Source: Poindextera sp036272595
GTDB lineage: Bacteria; Pseudomonadota; Alphaproteobacteria; Caulobacterales; Caulobacteraceae
DNA length: 64,000 bases
Direction of reading: 5' to 3'
NCBI GenBank assembly: GCA_036272595.1
Contig: DATAYM010000058.1
Coordinates: forward strand, 74,844-138,843
The notes below the pieces were generated by a model that made no database searches, was not told where the DNA came from, and saw only the letters and a list, made by a program, of their open reading frames with translations. Positions 36,281-45,337 of this stretch are shown here, one piece after another (position 1 is the first letter of the stretch; every line of letters starts with the position of its first letter). The position numbers and the translations under genes were made by a program.

Positions 36281-39200
36281 TCAGAACTCCCAAGCGGCGA
36301 GCAGCCTTACCGAATTGTCCTGCCAGTGCGCCGCGATCTGGCCGGAATAGGCCACATCAATCCGGCCGTGAGCGCCAAGTCTGCCGGCCAGACCGGCGGT
36401 GACCTCGGTCGCGTCCCGGGCGATGGGTTGGCCGATGACGGTGAAATCCTGGCCAGTACCTTCGAACGCCACCCGCGCCGCGCCGTCCACGTCGTCGCTG
36501 GCGTGACGCCAGGCCAGGGAGCCATGCAGCGACACCGTCCGACCGAGATCGACCGCGGCGCGCAGCCCGAGGCGGCTCGACAGCACCTGCCGGGTCTCTC
36601 CGTTGACCGCCAGCGCCGCCGGCCCACCGGTCTCGGCGGCCCTTTGCGTACTGATCTCGTCGCAGGAGAGCCCGGCGAAAGGTTCCAGGGATGCGTCGTG
36701 TAGATCGATCCTGTAGCCTATCTCGCCGAAGACCTGACCAGTTCCAGCGTCGAATCCGGCCCGCGTGCGGTCGCTGAATCCGCTGAGGAGTTCGCTCCGG
36801 CGTGTATCGACCCGGTGCCAAGCATAGCTGGCTCCCAGCTTCACGGCGAAGGGGCCGGCAACGCTGCCGGCGTAGAGCGATACGCCCTCGGCCTGGTCGT
36901 CGGCGCTGCTGGAGCGCTGGCCGATATTGATGGTGTCCTGGAGGTAGTCGCCCGCCACGCCCAACCGCCAGCCGTGGAAGCCGCCGTCAACGCCGAGAGT
37001 GAATCCGCCCACGCTATCATGAGAGCCCGCGACGCCTCCGCCGCCCGCGAAGCTGCCCCAGCCTCCGGTCGCCTCCGCCCACACTCCATCTTTGTCGCCG
37101 GGCTGATCCATGCGCTCCATCAGGGTGCGCCGCGTCTGGTCCGATTGCGCCAGCATGACCGTCGGAATGCTGGCGAAGGCTTCGCCGGAGAGGGCATCGT
37201 AGCCCGTGCGTGAGCCGGTCGCGTCCTGCACAATCAGCGCCATGTAGAGCGGCGTGCCGAAACCGCCAGCCTCGATAGCCGCGGCCGCGGCGGCCTGGTT
37301 GCGCGTCGCCGCCAGGCTGGCGAAGCTTATGTCGTTGCGAGTCAGCGAGAGGTCGACCGTATCGTCGGTGTACGTCAGGTGCGGCGTCAGGAGCGGCATG
37401 TCGCTGGTGACGCTGGAGAAGGTTCCGCTCACCCCGGCCGTCGCTCGGATGATCGTGTAGCTGTTCAGCCGGCCATAGCTGCTGACATTGCCGAGTGGCA
37501 TGACCTCGACGGCCGCACCGGGCTGGATGGTGACCGCGCCGCTGACGTTGATCAGGTCCGCCGCCACCGTCGTCACCTGAGCCAGATAGGCCGAGCCGGT
37601 CTTGAAGATCACTGCGCCGATCACATTGGTGGTTACGGGATCGCCGGGCGAGAAGGTCCCGCCCGAAGCCACGGTGACGCTGCCGGTGATGGAGCCCGCA
37701 CCGCCCAGGCTCGCGCCATCATCGACCGTCACCGGCGAGCTCAGGTTGCCGTCCACCTGGAGGTCGCCGCCGGCGACTTCGGTCGGTCCGCTGAGGGTGA
37801 CATTTCCGCTCAGCACGAGGGTGGCGTTGCCGGTCTTCTCCAGCGCGCCGCCTCCGACCATATCGCCGCCGAAATCGCCGCTGCCGATATTGAGGGTGTC
37901 GCCGGCCGCGACGTTCACCGTGCCGCCGGTTCCCGTCAGGTTGGCGATGAATGACATGCTGCCGGTGAGGTTGAGCGTGCCGCTATCAAGCTCCAGGTTG
38001 GTGTCGCCGACCAGATCGGCGATATCGATGGTTCCGCCGTTAACGGTGGTGGCGCCCGTGAAGCTGTAGGGCCCCTCGAAGGTCAGAACGCCGGGACCGT
38101 TCTTGACCAGGGCGCCGTTCCCGGAGAAGGCGCCGGTGAAGTCGTAGTCGTCCAGCCGATTGAAGACCACGGTCCCATTGTCGATGACGGCGCCGGTGAC
38201 GTTTCCGGTCAGACCGGTGTCGGTGTAGGCGCCCGACGGAAGAGCTTGGTCGGCAATGACCGCGCCGCCACCGCCGATCTGCAGCGTCGCGCCTGGATTG
38301 ACTGTCACATTCGACGCAAGCTCGCCAAGGACGACAACCGCACCGTTCGAGATCGACGCCCCGCCCGGAACGACGAAGCTTTGGTTGGGCGCGACATAAT
38401 ATGTCCCCGTGCCGCTGAATTCGATACGGCCCGAACCGGCATAGGAGAAGGGCGGGGGGGCCGAAGGGTTGTAAGACAGGGCCGAATGTGACCCGCCGAC
38501 CACGAAAGTCCCGTCGTTTACGATCGCCAGCGTGTCGTGCGCCGCTCCGATGCCGGCATCGGTCGGTGTTCCGTTCGGCGTCGACGAAAAGGTGTTGTCA
38601 GCGACTGTGAAGGTCGCGCCGGATGCGACGTTGAGCTGGTCATAGTAGCCACCGCCGGCCAGGGTCCAGCTTCCGCTGTTCACGTTCACGACGCTGAAGC
38701 CATCCCAGCCGGTGAAGCTGAGCGGAGCGGTTGCGCTGATTCCTTCGCTCCCGTTCACGCCTTCACTTGACCCGAAGAGGGTTCCGGCGCCGGGGCCGGA
38801 AAGATTCAGCGTGTCGGTTCCTCCGCCGCCGGTAACCCGTCCGATTACGGATGAACCGGTTTCGACGTTGAAGGTGTCATCTCCCGATCCGAAGGCGACC
38901 GCGCCACGGATCACCCCTCCCGCGCCGTTCGTGAGCACGAGGCCGGCTGTATTGATGGAATCGTCGATGGCTACGCCGCTGCCCGACCCATCGATCGTGC
39001 CGGTATTGTTGATGACTATGCCTGGGATGGTCCCCGTTTGGATCGGCGTGTTTGCAGCCGGGTCAATGGGGTCCTGGCTGAAAACCGAGATTGCCGCCAG
39101 CGCGCCCGCACCGGAGCCTCCGATAATGGCGCCTTGGTTGTTGATTGTAATGTTCGAGACGCTGCGCGTGGCGACCGGCCCGTCCTGACCGATAACGATC

Positions 39201-40378
39201 GCGCTCGATACGCCGGTGTCCTCCAGAACGCCGCCTGGCAGGTTATTGATGGTCACATTCGCCGGGCCTGGCATGCTGCTGGCTTGCCACGGCGAAATGC
39301 TGATGGCGCCGCCGGCATACGTTCCGCCGTTCCCGGGAGCAATCGAGTCAGCGGCTGAAATCGTTCCGGCATTGTTGATCGTCAGGCCGTCTACACCACT
39401 TTGAATGGCAATTGCCCGGCCGTCTCCGCCAACAGTGTTCTGGAAGGACTGAATAACGCCGGTCGATTTATTGTTGATCGTTATCCCCGAAAAGGCGCCA
39501 CTCGAACTTCCCGAATCTCCGAACACCAGCTCGGAACCTTCGCCGCCATTGAGCTGTGTGATGGCGCCCGCGTTATTGATCGTGAGATTGCCAGACTGAA
39601 AAAAGGCCGTGACTTCAACGTTGGGATCGATCGTCAGGGTCGCCCCCTGGGCGATTGTCAGATCATAGTTCGGCGCGCCGCCAAGCTGGCTGCTGCCGGT
39701 CAGCGTCCAGTTTCCGCTATTGACGTTGACGTTGGAGAAGCCGTCCCAACCCGGCTGCGTGGCAAGGGCAGTCGAATTGTCCACCCCTTGGCTTAGGCCG
39801 TAGAAGGCCCCGCTCCCCGCGCCCGATAAGTTTATCGTGCCGTTCCCGTTGGGGTCCAACACACGCCCCCTTATGACCCCGCCGGTCGCTTCATTGAGCA
39901 CGTCACTGCCGCCGTAGCCGAAGAGGACAGCCAAGCCGGTGCCCAGGGTGCTGTGTATTACGCCGGTATTGCTCAGTGTTTCAGTACCCAAGGCAGGTTG
40001 GTCGGCCTGACTGGTTTGGTACAGATCAATCGGAAGGGCCGCCCACATTGAGCCTGCATTGGTGATCGTCAGGTTGCCACCGGTCGTCGCTCCTGAAATG
40101 ACGACGTCGAAGATGCCTGCCGTGATCGAGCCGTTATTGACGAGGATCACGCCGGGGCCGGTCGCGGGCGTGTCCCAGGATAGCCCGGCGCCGGAACTCA
40201 CCGAAATGGCGCCGCCGGCATCGACCACCACGGCGTCGGTTCCGCCGATACTCGTCGTCGTTGGCACGGTCTGTCCCGAGGACACAGTGAGACTGTCGGC
40301 GAGAGCGGCCGCCGGAGTGGACAACAGCACAGCCGAAGCCAGCAAGAGCGCGCGGCGCGAGCGCGTGACCGTAAGCAT
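36281..40378 (-). CDS. Autotransporter with beta-helix passenger
   Basis: A 1365-residue type Va secreted protein. The signal peptide (RALLLASAVLLSTPAAALA) is followed by a long passenger of Gly/Asn/Thr-rich rungs with recurring TINNxG patterns. Autotransporter-associated beta-strand repeats are visible near residues 790-830 (GNGALVKNGPGVLTFEG, then GATTVNGGTIDIADL). The translocator barrel occupies about residues 1090-1365 (DGVWAEATGGWGSF to LLAAWEF with terminal Phe). No protease or lipase motif is seen, so an adhesin or surface fibre is most likely. A divergent regulator gene starts 193 bases away. This part of the window has visibly lower GC than its neighbours. Confidence 0.92.
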   Translation of the reverse strand: MLTVTRSRRALLLASAVLLSTPAAALADSLTVSSGQTVPTTTSIGGTDAVVVDAGGAISVSSGAGLSWDTPATGPGVILVNNGSITAGIFDVVISGATTGGNLTITNAGSMWAALPIDLYQTSQADQPALGTETLSNTGVIHSTLGTGLAVLFGYGGSDVLNEATGGVIRGRVLDPNGNGTINLSGAGSGAFYGLSQGVDNSTALATQPGWDGFSNVNVNSGNWTLTGSSQLGGAPNYDLTIAQGATLTIDPNVEVTAFFQSGNLTINNAGAITQLNGGEGSELVFGDSGSSSGAFSGITINNKSTGVIQSFQNTVGGDGRAIAIQSGVDGLTINNAGTISAADSIAPGNGGTYAGGAISISPWQASSMPGPANVTINNLPGGVLEDTGVSSAIVIGQDGPVATRSVSNITINNQGAIIGGSGAGALAAISVFSQDPIDPAANTPIQTGTIPGIVINNTGTIDGSGSGVAIDDSINTAGLVLTNGAGGVIRGAVAFGSGDDTFNVETGSSVIGRVTGGGGTDTLNLSGPGAGTLFGSSEGVNGSEGISATAPLSFTGWDGFSVVNVNSGSWTLAGGGYYDQLNVASGATFTVADNTFSSTPNGTPTDAGIGAAHDTLAIVNDGTFVVGGSHSALSYNPSAPPPFSYAGSGRIEFSGTGTYYVAPNQSFVVPGGASISNGAVVVLGELASNVTVNPGATLQIGGGGAVIADQALPSGAYTDTGLTGNVTGAVIDNGTVVFNRLDDYDFTGAFSGNGALVKNGPGVLTFEGPYSFTGATTVNGGTIDIADLVGDTNLELDSGTLNLTGSMSFIANLTGTGGTVNVAAGDTLNIGSGDFGGDMVGGGALEKTGNATLVLSGNVTLSGPTEVAGGDLQVDGNLSSPVTVDDGASLGGAGSITGSVTVASGGTFSPGDPVTTNVIGAVIFKTGSAYLAQVTTVAADLINVSGAVTIQPGAAVEVMPLGNVSSYGRLNSYTIIRATAGVSGTFSSVTSDMPLLTPHLTYTDDTVDLSLTRNDISFASLAATRNQAAAAAAIEAGGFGTPLYMALIVQDATGSRTGYDALSGEAFASIPTVMLAQSDQTRRTLMERMDQPGDKDGVWAEATGGWGSFAGGGGVAGSHDSVGGFTLGVDGGFHGWRLGVAGDYLQDTINIGQRSSSADDQAEGVSLYAGSVAGPFAVKLGASYAWHRVDTRRSELLSGFSDRTRAGFDAGTGQVFGEIGYRIDLHDASLEPFAGLSCDEISTQRAAETGGPAALAVNGETRQVLSSRLGLRAAVDLGRTVSLHGSLAWRHASDDVDGAARVAFEGTGQDFTVIGQPIARDATEVTAGLAGRLGAHGRIDVAYSGQIAAHWQDNSVRLLAAWEF

Positions 40379-40571
40379 GAAGCTTCAACCCCCGAGGTCG
40401 TCTGGGCGCTTTTCGCGCACACGTGTTCAACTCGGAGTGAGTCTAGCGTACAGGAGAGATGGCTTTCTTCCCCCGTTCGGGGGATGGCTGGAACGACTAC
40501 TGAAGCGGGCGGGCGCGGGCCCTCAGCGGACGCGTCGTCCACGCTTTGCTTGGGCTAGGTTAGGGATCTTT

Positions 40572-41663
40572 ATGAATTTGAGTAGCGCCGAAATCTATGA
40601 GGCTCTATTCGACGACGAAGCGCTTGCTTTGTTGCCAAACCGGCTCACGGCGTCGGTGGACGGCCGCTCATCGATCTTGCAGTGGGTTTACCGCGACGGC
40701 GGGTGGGAAGCGCTGAGCTATTGCTACTTTACGCCGGAGTACATGCAAATCTACGGCGATACATGGGCTGCACAGGACCCATGGACAATCGCCAGCAGGC
40801 GACCATCCAATCTGAACAAGGTCTTTCTGCTGGAGCAGTCGGTGCCGGTCGCTGCTTTCGCCAGGAGTACAATCTACAACGAATTCATTCGCCCGATCGG
40901 TGATGACACCTTTCACTGTCTGGGCGTCGCTTTCTCGACCGATTGGGGGGATGGAATAATTAGCGTCAATCGCGGTCGCACGGCCGCTGCGTTCGGGGCG
41001 GCCGAATTGGCGCAGCTGCGGCGCCACGCAAACGACGTGGGGCGGGTGCTCAAGGTTCGAGGCGAGATCGCCTCGGCTCGTCGGGATGCGCGTGCGCCGC
41101 AGGATGCGATAGACGCCATCGCGTTGCCGATCATGATCGTAAATGCGGAGGGTCGGCTGCTTGCCGCGAACGCCGTCGCCGACGTCGTGCTGAACCGGAT
41201 GGACGGCTTGGCCGTTCGTCGGGGGGCGCTAGCCGCGATACGCCACGGCGACGGCGCCGCCCTGCAGCAGGCCATAGTGCTGGCCACGGCCAGCGCCAAT
41301 CCGCGCGCCACCTCAGTGGTCGTTTCGCGAGGGCCGGAAGCGCCGCCTTATCTGGTTACGGTGACGCCGGTGGCGAGACTATCGGGCGCCGGTCGCGCAA
41401 TGCTGATCTTTCGCGACCCCGATGTGAATGACCTCACGCTCACCGATCGACTGCGTACACTCTTCGGCCTGAGCCCGTCGGAGGCGGCCATCGCCATCGA
41501 CCTGTCGCTCGGACGCTCCACCGCCGATATTCTGGCCAAGAGAGGCGTGCGTCCCAGCACGCTGAAGACCCAGCTTGAATCGTTGACGGGAAAGATGGGC
41601 TGCGCTCGACAGTCGGAAGTCGCCGCAAGGGTGGCCTCGTTGCCGCCAATCACAAGCAGCTAA
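40572..41663 (+). CDS. LuxR-type HTH regulator facing the autotransporter
   Basis: A 363-residue protein with an N-terminal domain of unknown type (EALSYCYFTPEYMQIYGDTW), a PAS-like middle (AIALPIMIVNAEGRLLAANA, then VTPVARLSGAGRAMLIFRD) and a C-terminal LuxR-like HTH (FGLSPSEAAIAIDLSLGRST, then ADILAKRGVRPSTLKTQLES). The HTH matches the class in which LTPaEa.va..la.G.s..eiA is standard. ATG 40572 begins the homologous region. Its first 400 bases are AT-richer than the surroundings. Position suggests control of the autotransporter gene; this is inference. Confidence 0.82.
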   Translation: MNLSSAEIYEALFDDEALALLPNRLTASVDGRSSILQWVYRDGGWEALSYCYFTPEYMQIYGDTWAAQDPWTIASRRPSNLNKVFLLEQSVPVAAFARSTIYNEFIRPIGDDTFHCLGVAFSTDWGDGIISVNRGRTAAAFGAAELAQLRRHANDVGRVLKVRGEIASARRDARAPQDAIDAIALPIMIVNAEGRLLAANAVADVVLNRMDGLAVRRGALAAIRHGDGAALQQAIVLATASANPRATSVVVSRGPEAPPYLVTVTPVARLSGAGRAMLIFRDPDVNDLTLTDRLRTLFGLSPSEAAIAIDLSLGRSTADILAKRGVRPSTLKTQLESLTGKMGCARQSEVAARVASLPPITSS

Positions 41664-41750
41664 GCTCGCAATAGCCGAGGCCGGCAACGCTTTCTTGACG
41701 GCCGCTGCTGACAATGGCATCTGAACGACCCTGTTCTTGGAGGCACGCCC

Positions 41751-41798
41751 GTGCGCCACATCATTCTCGTACTTGCAAGGCGACCGCTCTCCGCGTGA
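41751..41798 (+). CDS. ilv leader peptide (attenuation)
   Basis: A 15-codon frame, MRHIILVLARRPLSA, starts at GTG 41751 behind a perfect GGAGG 7 bases upstream and ends TGA at 41798. Codons 4-8 are Ile-Ile-Leu-Val-Leu, the branched-chain control codons expected for an acetolactate synthase operon. It is too short for ordinary gene finders. Ribosome stalling at these codons when branched-chain aminoacyl-tRNA is scarce would prevent the downstream terminator from forming. Confidence 0.85.
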   Translation: MRHIILVLARRPLSA

Positions 41799-41810
41799 CA
41801 CCCGTCACGC
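41793..41810 (+). promoter_or_regulatory. Leader hairpin overlapping the ilv leader stop
   Basis: GCGTGAC (41793-41799) pairs perfectly with GTCACGC (41804-41810) around a 4-base loop. The left arm includes the leader peptide stop codon, so a ribosome finishing the leader would cover it. It is the likely pause or protector hairpin of the attenuator; the antiterminator pairing is not resolved by eye. Confidence 0.6.
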
Positions 41811-41828
41811 CGGAAATGGTCGCGCGTC

Positions 41829-41854
41829 CGAAGGCCCCCCGAGGGCCTTTTTCT
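41829..41854 (+). terminator. Rho-independent attenuator terminator before ilvB
   Basis: AAGGCCC (41829-41835) pairs with GGGCCTT (41841-41847) around CCCGA, followed at once by TTTCTTT. This is a classic intrinsic terminator lying 42 bases before the ilvB start and 31 bases after the leader peptide stop, so it must be a conditional attenuator. Confidence 0.88.
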
Positions 41855-41895
41855 TTGCCTAAAATCCCAACCAAAACCCGATCCCGAGACGTCCC

Positions 41896-43698
41896 ATGTC
41901 AGACATCCAGCAGAGTTCACAAAAGCAAACCGCCGAGGCGGCGGACATTCTCACCGGCGCCGAAATCGTCGTGCGCTGCCTGGTCGACCAGGGCGTCGAC
42001 GTGCTGTTCGGCTATCCCGGCGGCGCGGTGCTGCCGATCTATGACGCGCTGTTCCATGAGCCGCGCCTGCGCCACGTGCTGGTGCGCCACGAACAGGGCG
42101 CGACCCATGCGGCGGAAGGCTATGCCCGCTCCACCGGGCGGCCGGGCGTCGTGCTGGTCACCTCCGGTCCCGGGGCGACCAACACCATCACCGGCATCGT
42201 CGACGCGCTGATGGATTCCATTCCCATGGTGGTCCTCAGCGGCCAGGTGCCGACCCACCTGATCGGCTCCGACGCCTTCCAGGAAGCCGACACCGTCGGC
42301 ATCACCCGCACCTGCACCAAGCACAACATCCTGGTGAAGCGCGCCGAGGACCTGCCGCGCGCCATCCACGAGGCCTTCCATATCGCCAGGACCGGTCGGC
42401 CGGGCCCGGTGCTGGTCGACATCCCCAAGGACGTGCAGTTCGCCCGCGCGCCCTATCAGGGGCCGGACGAGGTGCGCTTCGCCCATGTCTACGCGCCGCG
42501 CACCAAGGCCGATCCGGCGCGCATCCGCGAGGCGGTGGCGCTGATCGCGGCCGCCGAGCGGCCGCTGTTCTACACCGGCGGCGGCGTCATCAACGCCGGG
42601 CCGCGCGCCAGCGCCCTGCTGCGCGAGTTCGCGGCGCTGACCGGCGCGCCGGTGACCTCGACCCTGATGGGGCTGGGCGCCTTTCCGGCCGCCGATCCGG
42701 CCTGGCTGGGCCTGGTCGGCATGCACGGCATGTTCGAGGCCAACCACGCCATGCACGACTGCGACGTCATGGTCTGCATCGGCGCGCGCTTCGACGACCG
42801 GGTGACCGGCCGGCTGGACGCCTTCTCGCCGGGCTCGAAGAAGATCCACATCGACATCGATCCCTCGTCGATCAACAAGAACGTCCGCGTCGACGTGCCC
42901 GTCCTGGGCGACGCCGCCAGCGTGCTCGAGGACCTGATCGCCGTCTGGAAGGCCGAGCGGCGCAAGGGCTCGGCCGAAAAACTGGCCGGCTGGTGGAGGC
43001 AGATCGACGCCTGGCGGGCGCGCCAGTGCCTGCGCTATCGCCCGTCGGACACGCTGATCAAGCCGCAGTACGCCATCGAGCGGCTGTACGCCCTGACCAA
43101 GGACCGCGACACCTACATCACCACCGAGGTCGGCCAGCACCAGATGTGGGCGGCGCAGTTCTACCGCTTCGAGGAGCCGAACCGCTGGATGACCTCCGGC
43201 GGCCTCGGCACCATGGGCTACGGCCTGCCGGCCGCGGTCGGGGTGCAGATGGCCCATCCCGGAAGCCTGGTCATCGACATCGCCGGCGACGCCAGCGTGC
43301 AGATGACCATGCAGGAGATGTCGACGGCCATCCAGTACGACCTGCCGATCAAGATCTTCATCCTCAACAACGAATGGATGGGCATGGTGCGCCAGTGGCA
43401 GGAGCTGCTGCACGGCGAGCGGTACAGCCATTCCTATTCGGCCAGCCTGCCGGACTTCGTGAAGCTGGCCGAGGCCTATGGCGGCGTCGGCCTGCGCGCC
43501 GAGAGCCCGGACGAGTTGGATGGGCTGATCGAGGAGATGATCGACCTGCCCGTGCCGGTGATCTTCGATTGCCGGGTTGAGAAGGCGGAGAACTGCTTCC
43601 CGATGATCCCCTCGGGCAAGGCGCACAACGAGATGATCCTCGGCGACGTCGAGGACATCGGCGGCGTGATCGACGAGGCTGGCAAGCGGCTGGTGTGA
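41896..43698 (+). CDS. ilvB: Acetolactate synthase large subunit
   Basis: A 600-residue ThDP/FAD enzyme that starts valine, leucine and isoleucine synthesis. The N-terminal domain shows FGYPGGAVLPIYDAL and RHEQGATHAAEGYARSTG with the ThDP-activating Glu. The FAD domain has MLGMHG-like VGMHGMFEANHAM and ARFDDRVTGR. The ThDP-Mg motif is IAGDASVQM, followed by FILNNEWMGMVRQWQ. The standard catalytic regions are intact. The leader peptide and terminator upstream indicate attenuation. ilvH follows after 77 bases. Confidence 0.97.
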   Translation: MSDIQQSSQKQTAEAADILTGAEIVVRCLVDQGVDVLFGYPGGAVLPIYDALFHEPRLRHVLVRHEQGATHAAEGYARSTGRPGVVLVTSGPGATNTITGIVDALMDSIPMVVLSGQVPTHLIGSDAFQEADTVGITRTCTKHNILVKRAEDLPRAIHEAFHIARTGRPGPVLVDIPKDVQFARAPYQGPDEVRFAHVYAPRTKADPARIREAVALIAAAERPLFYTGGGVINAGPRASALLREFAALTGAPVTSTLMGLGAFPAADPAWLGLVGMHGMFEANHAMHDCDVMVCIGARFDDRVTGRLDAFSPGSKKIHIDIDPSSINKNVRVDVPVLGDAASVLEDLIAVWKAERRKGSAEKLAGWWRQIDAWRARQCLRYRPSDTLIKPQYAIERLYALTKDRDTYITTEVGQHQMWAAQFYRFEEPNRWMTSGGLGTMGYGLPAAVGVQMAHPGSLVIDIAGDASVQMTMQEMSTAIQYDLPIKIFILNNEWMGMVRQWQELLHGERYSHSYSASLPDFVKLAEAYGGVGLRAESPDELDGLIEEMIDLPVPVIFDCRVEKAENCFPMIPSGKAHNEMILGDVEDIGGVIDEAGKRLV

Positions 43699-43775
43699 GC
43701 GCGCCCCGCCGCTCTATGGTGGCCGCGCCCGAAGGTCCGGGCGCGGCGGCCAGCCGAGCATCGCAAGGAGCGCAC

Positions 43776-44324
43776 TTGTCCATCGAACCGCCGGCTTCCG
43801 CCTACGACATGGCCCACGACGTCGAGACCGAGACCGTGGCGACCTTCGCCGTGCTGGTCGACAACGAGCCGGGTGTGCTGCACCGGGTGGTCGGGCTGTT
43901 CGCGGCCCGCGGCTACAACATCGAGAGCCTGACCGTCGCCGAAACCGACCGGGCGGCGCACACCAGCCGCATCACCATCGTCACCCGCGGCACGCCGCAT
44001 GTGCTGGCCCAAATCGAGGCCCAGCTGAAGAACATGGTCTCCACCCGCTACGTCCAGGACGTCAGTCGCGACCCGAACGGGGTCGAGCGGGAGCTGGCCC
44101 TGGTCAAGGTGCGCGGTGCCGGCGCCGAGCGGGTCGAGGCGCTGCGCCTGGCCGACATCTTCCGCGCCCGGGTGATCGACACCACCTCGCACAGCTTCAT
44201 CTTCGAGATCACCGGCGCGCCGTCCAAGATCGACAAGTTCACCGACCTGATGCGGCCACTCGGCCTGGTCGAGGTTTCGCGCACCGGGGTGCTCTCCATC
44301 GAACGCGGCGCGGAGACGCTCTGA
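43776..44324 (+). CDS. ilvH: Acetolactate synthase small (regulatory) subunit
   Basis: A 182-residue subunit. TTG at 43776 was chosen because AAGGAG lies 5 bases upstream and the N-terminus becomes LSIEPPASAYDMAHD (Met initiator); ATG 43809 is an alternative. The N-terminal ACT domain (FAVLVDNEPGVLHRVVGLFA, then RGYNIESLTVAETD) binds valine for feedback control, and the C-terminal domain has SFIFEITGAPSKIDKFTDLM. Its stop overlaps the next gene's ATG by one base (TGATG). ilvC, usually next, is not in the window. Confidence 0.96.
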   Translation: MSIEPPASAYDMAHDVETETVATFAVLVDNEPGVLHRVVGLFAARGYNIESLTVAETDRAAHTSRITIVTRGTPHVLAQIEAQLKNMVSTRYVQDVSRDPNGVERELALVKVRGAGAERVEALRLADIFRARVIDTTSHSFIFEITGAPSKIDKFTDLMRPLGLVEVSRTGVLSIERGAETL

Positions 44325-45304
44325 TGCCTGAATCGCGGCCTGAGTTTCGCATCGTCGAAGTCGGCGGCGGCCAAACGCTGCGCTGCGCCATCGAGGGCGA
44401 AGGCCCACTGGTGGTGATGGTGCACGGCTTTCCGGAGTCCTGGTACTCCTGGCGCCACCAGATCGGCCCGGTCGCCGAGGCCGGCTTCACCGCCTGCGCC
44501 ATCGACGTGCGGGGCTATGGCGGCTCGGACAAGCCGCACCCGGTCGAGGCCTACGCCATGGAGCACATGATCGCCGACGTGGCCGGGCTGATCGAGGCCC
44601 TAAGCCCCGACGAGCCGGCGGTGATCGTCGGCCACGACTGGGGCGCGCCGATCGTCTGGAACACCGCCCTGACCCGGCCCGACCGGGTGCGCGCCGTGGC
44701 CGGCCTTTCGGTGCCCTACATGGGCGTGCCGGCCCGCTCGTTCCGCGAGGTGTTCGAGGAGGCCTTCACCGCCCGCGGCCGCTTCTTCTACCAGCAGTAT
44801 TTCCAGGCGGTCGGCGTCGCCGAGGCGGAGCTGGAGGCCGACGTGCGCAGCGCGCTGCGCCGCTTCTACTACGCGATCAGCGGCGACGCGCCCGACGGAA
44901 CCTGGCCCAACGACAAGCCGGTGGGGGCGAGTCTATTGGACCGCCTGCCCGATCCCGATCCCTTCCCCGCCTGGCTGACCCCGGCCGACCTGGACTATTT
45001 CGTCGGCGAGTTCGAAGGCTCCGGTTTTCGCGGGCCGCTCAACCGCTATCGCAACCACGACGCGGACTTCATCTACCTGCAGGCGTTCGCCGGCCGAAGG
45101 ATCACCCAGCCAGCGCTGTTCATCGGCGGCGAGCGCGACCTGGTGCTGGCGATGATGGGCCGGCGCGACATCGTCGCCGTGATGAAGGACCAGATCCCCG
45201 ACCTGCGCGGCGCCGACATCCTGCCCGGCTGCGGCCACTGGACCCAGCAGGAGCGGCCGGCCGAGGTGAACGCGCGGCTGCTGGCCTGGCTCGGCGGCCT
45301 CTGA
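44324..45304 (+). CDS. Epoxide hydrolase-like alpha/beta hydrolase
   Basis: A 326-residue enzyme. HGFPESWYSWRHQI gives the HGFP oxyanion motif, GHDWGAPIVWN has the Asp nucleophile expected for epoxide hydrolases, RGYGGSDKP is the loop after strand 4 and the catalytic His is in GCGHWTQQERP. A Tyr in the cap region (RFFYQQYFQ) fits the ring-opening pair. It converts epoxides to diols. The start overlaps the ilvH stop by one base, so it is translated as part of the ilv operon although no metabolic link is known; read-through co-expression may be incidental. Confidence 0.9.
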   Translation: MPESRPEFRIVEVGGGQTLRCAIEGEGPLVVMVHGFPESWYSWRHQIGPVAEAGFTACAIDVRGYGGSDKPHPVEAYAMEHMIADVAGLIEALSPDEPAVIVGHDWGAPIVWNTALTRPDRVRAVAGLSVPYMGVPARSFREVFEEAFTARGRFFYQQYFQAVGVAEAELEADVRSALRRFYYAISGDAPDGTWPNDKPVGASLLDRLPDPDPFPAWLTPADLDYFVGEFEGSGFRGPLNRYRNHDADFIYLQAFAGRRITQPALFIGGERDLVLAMMGRRDIVAVMKDQIPDLRGADILPGCGHWTQQERPAEVNARLLAWLGGL

Positions 45305-45337
45305 CGGGGTGAGACGCGGGATCGACAGGGAGTTCAG

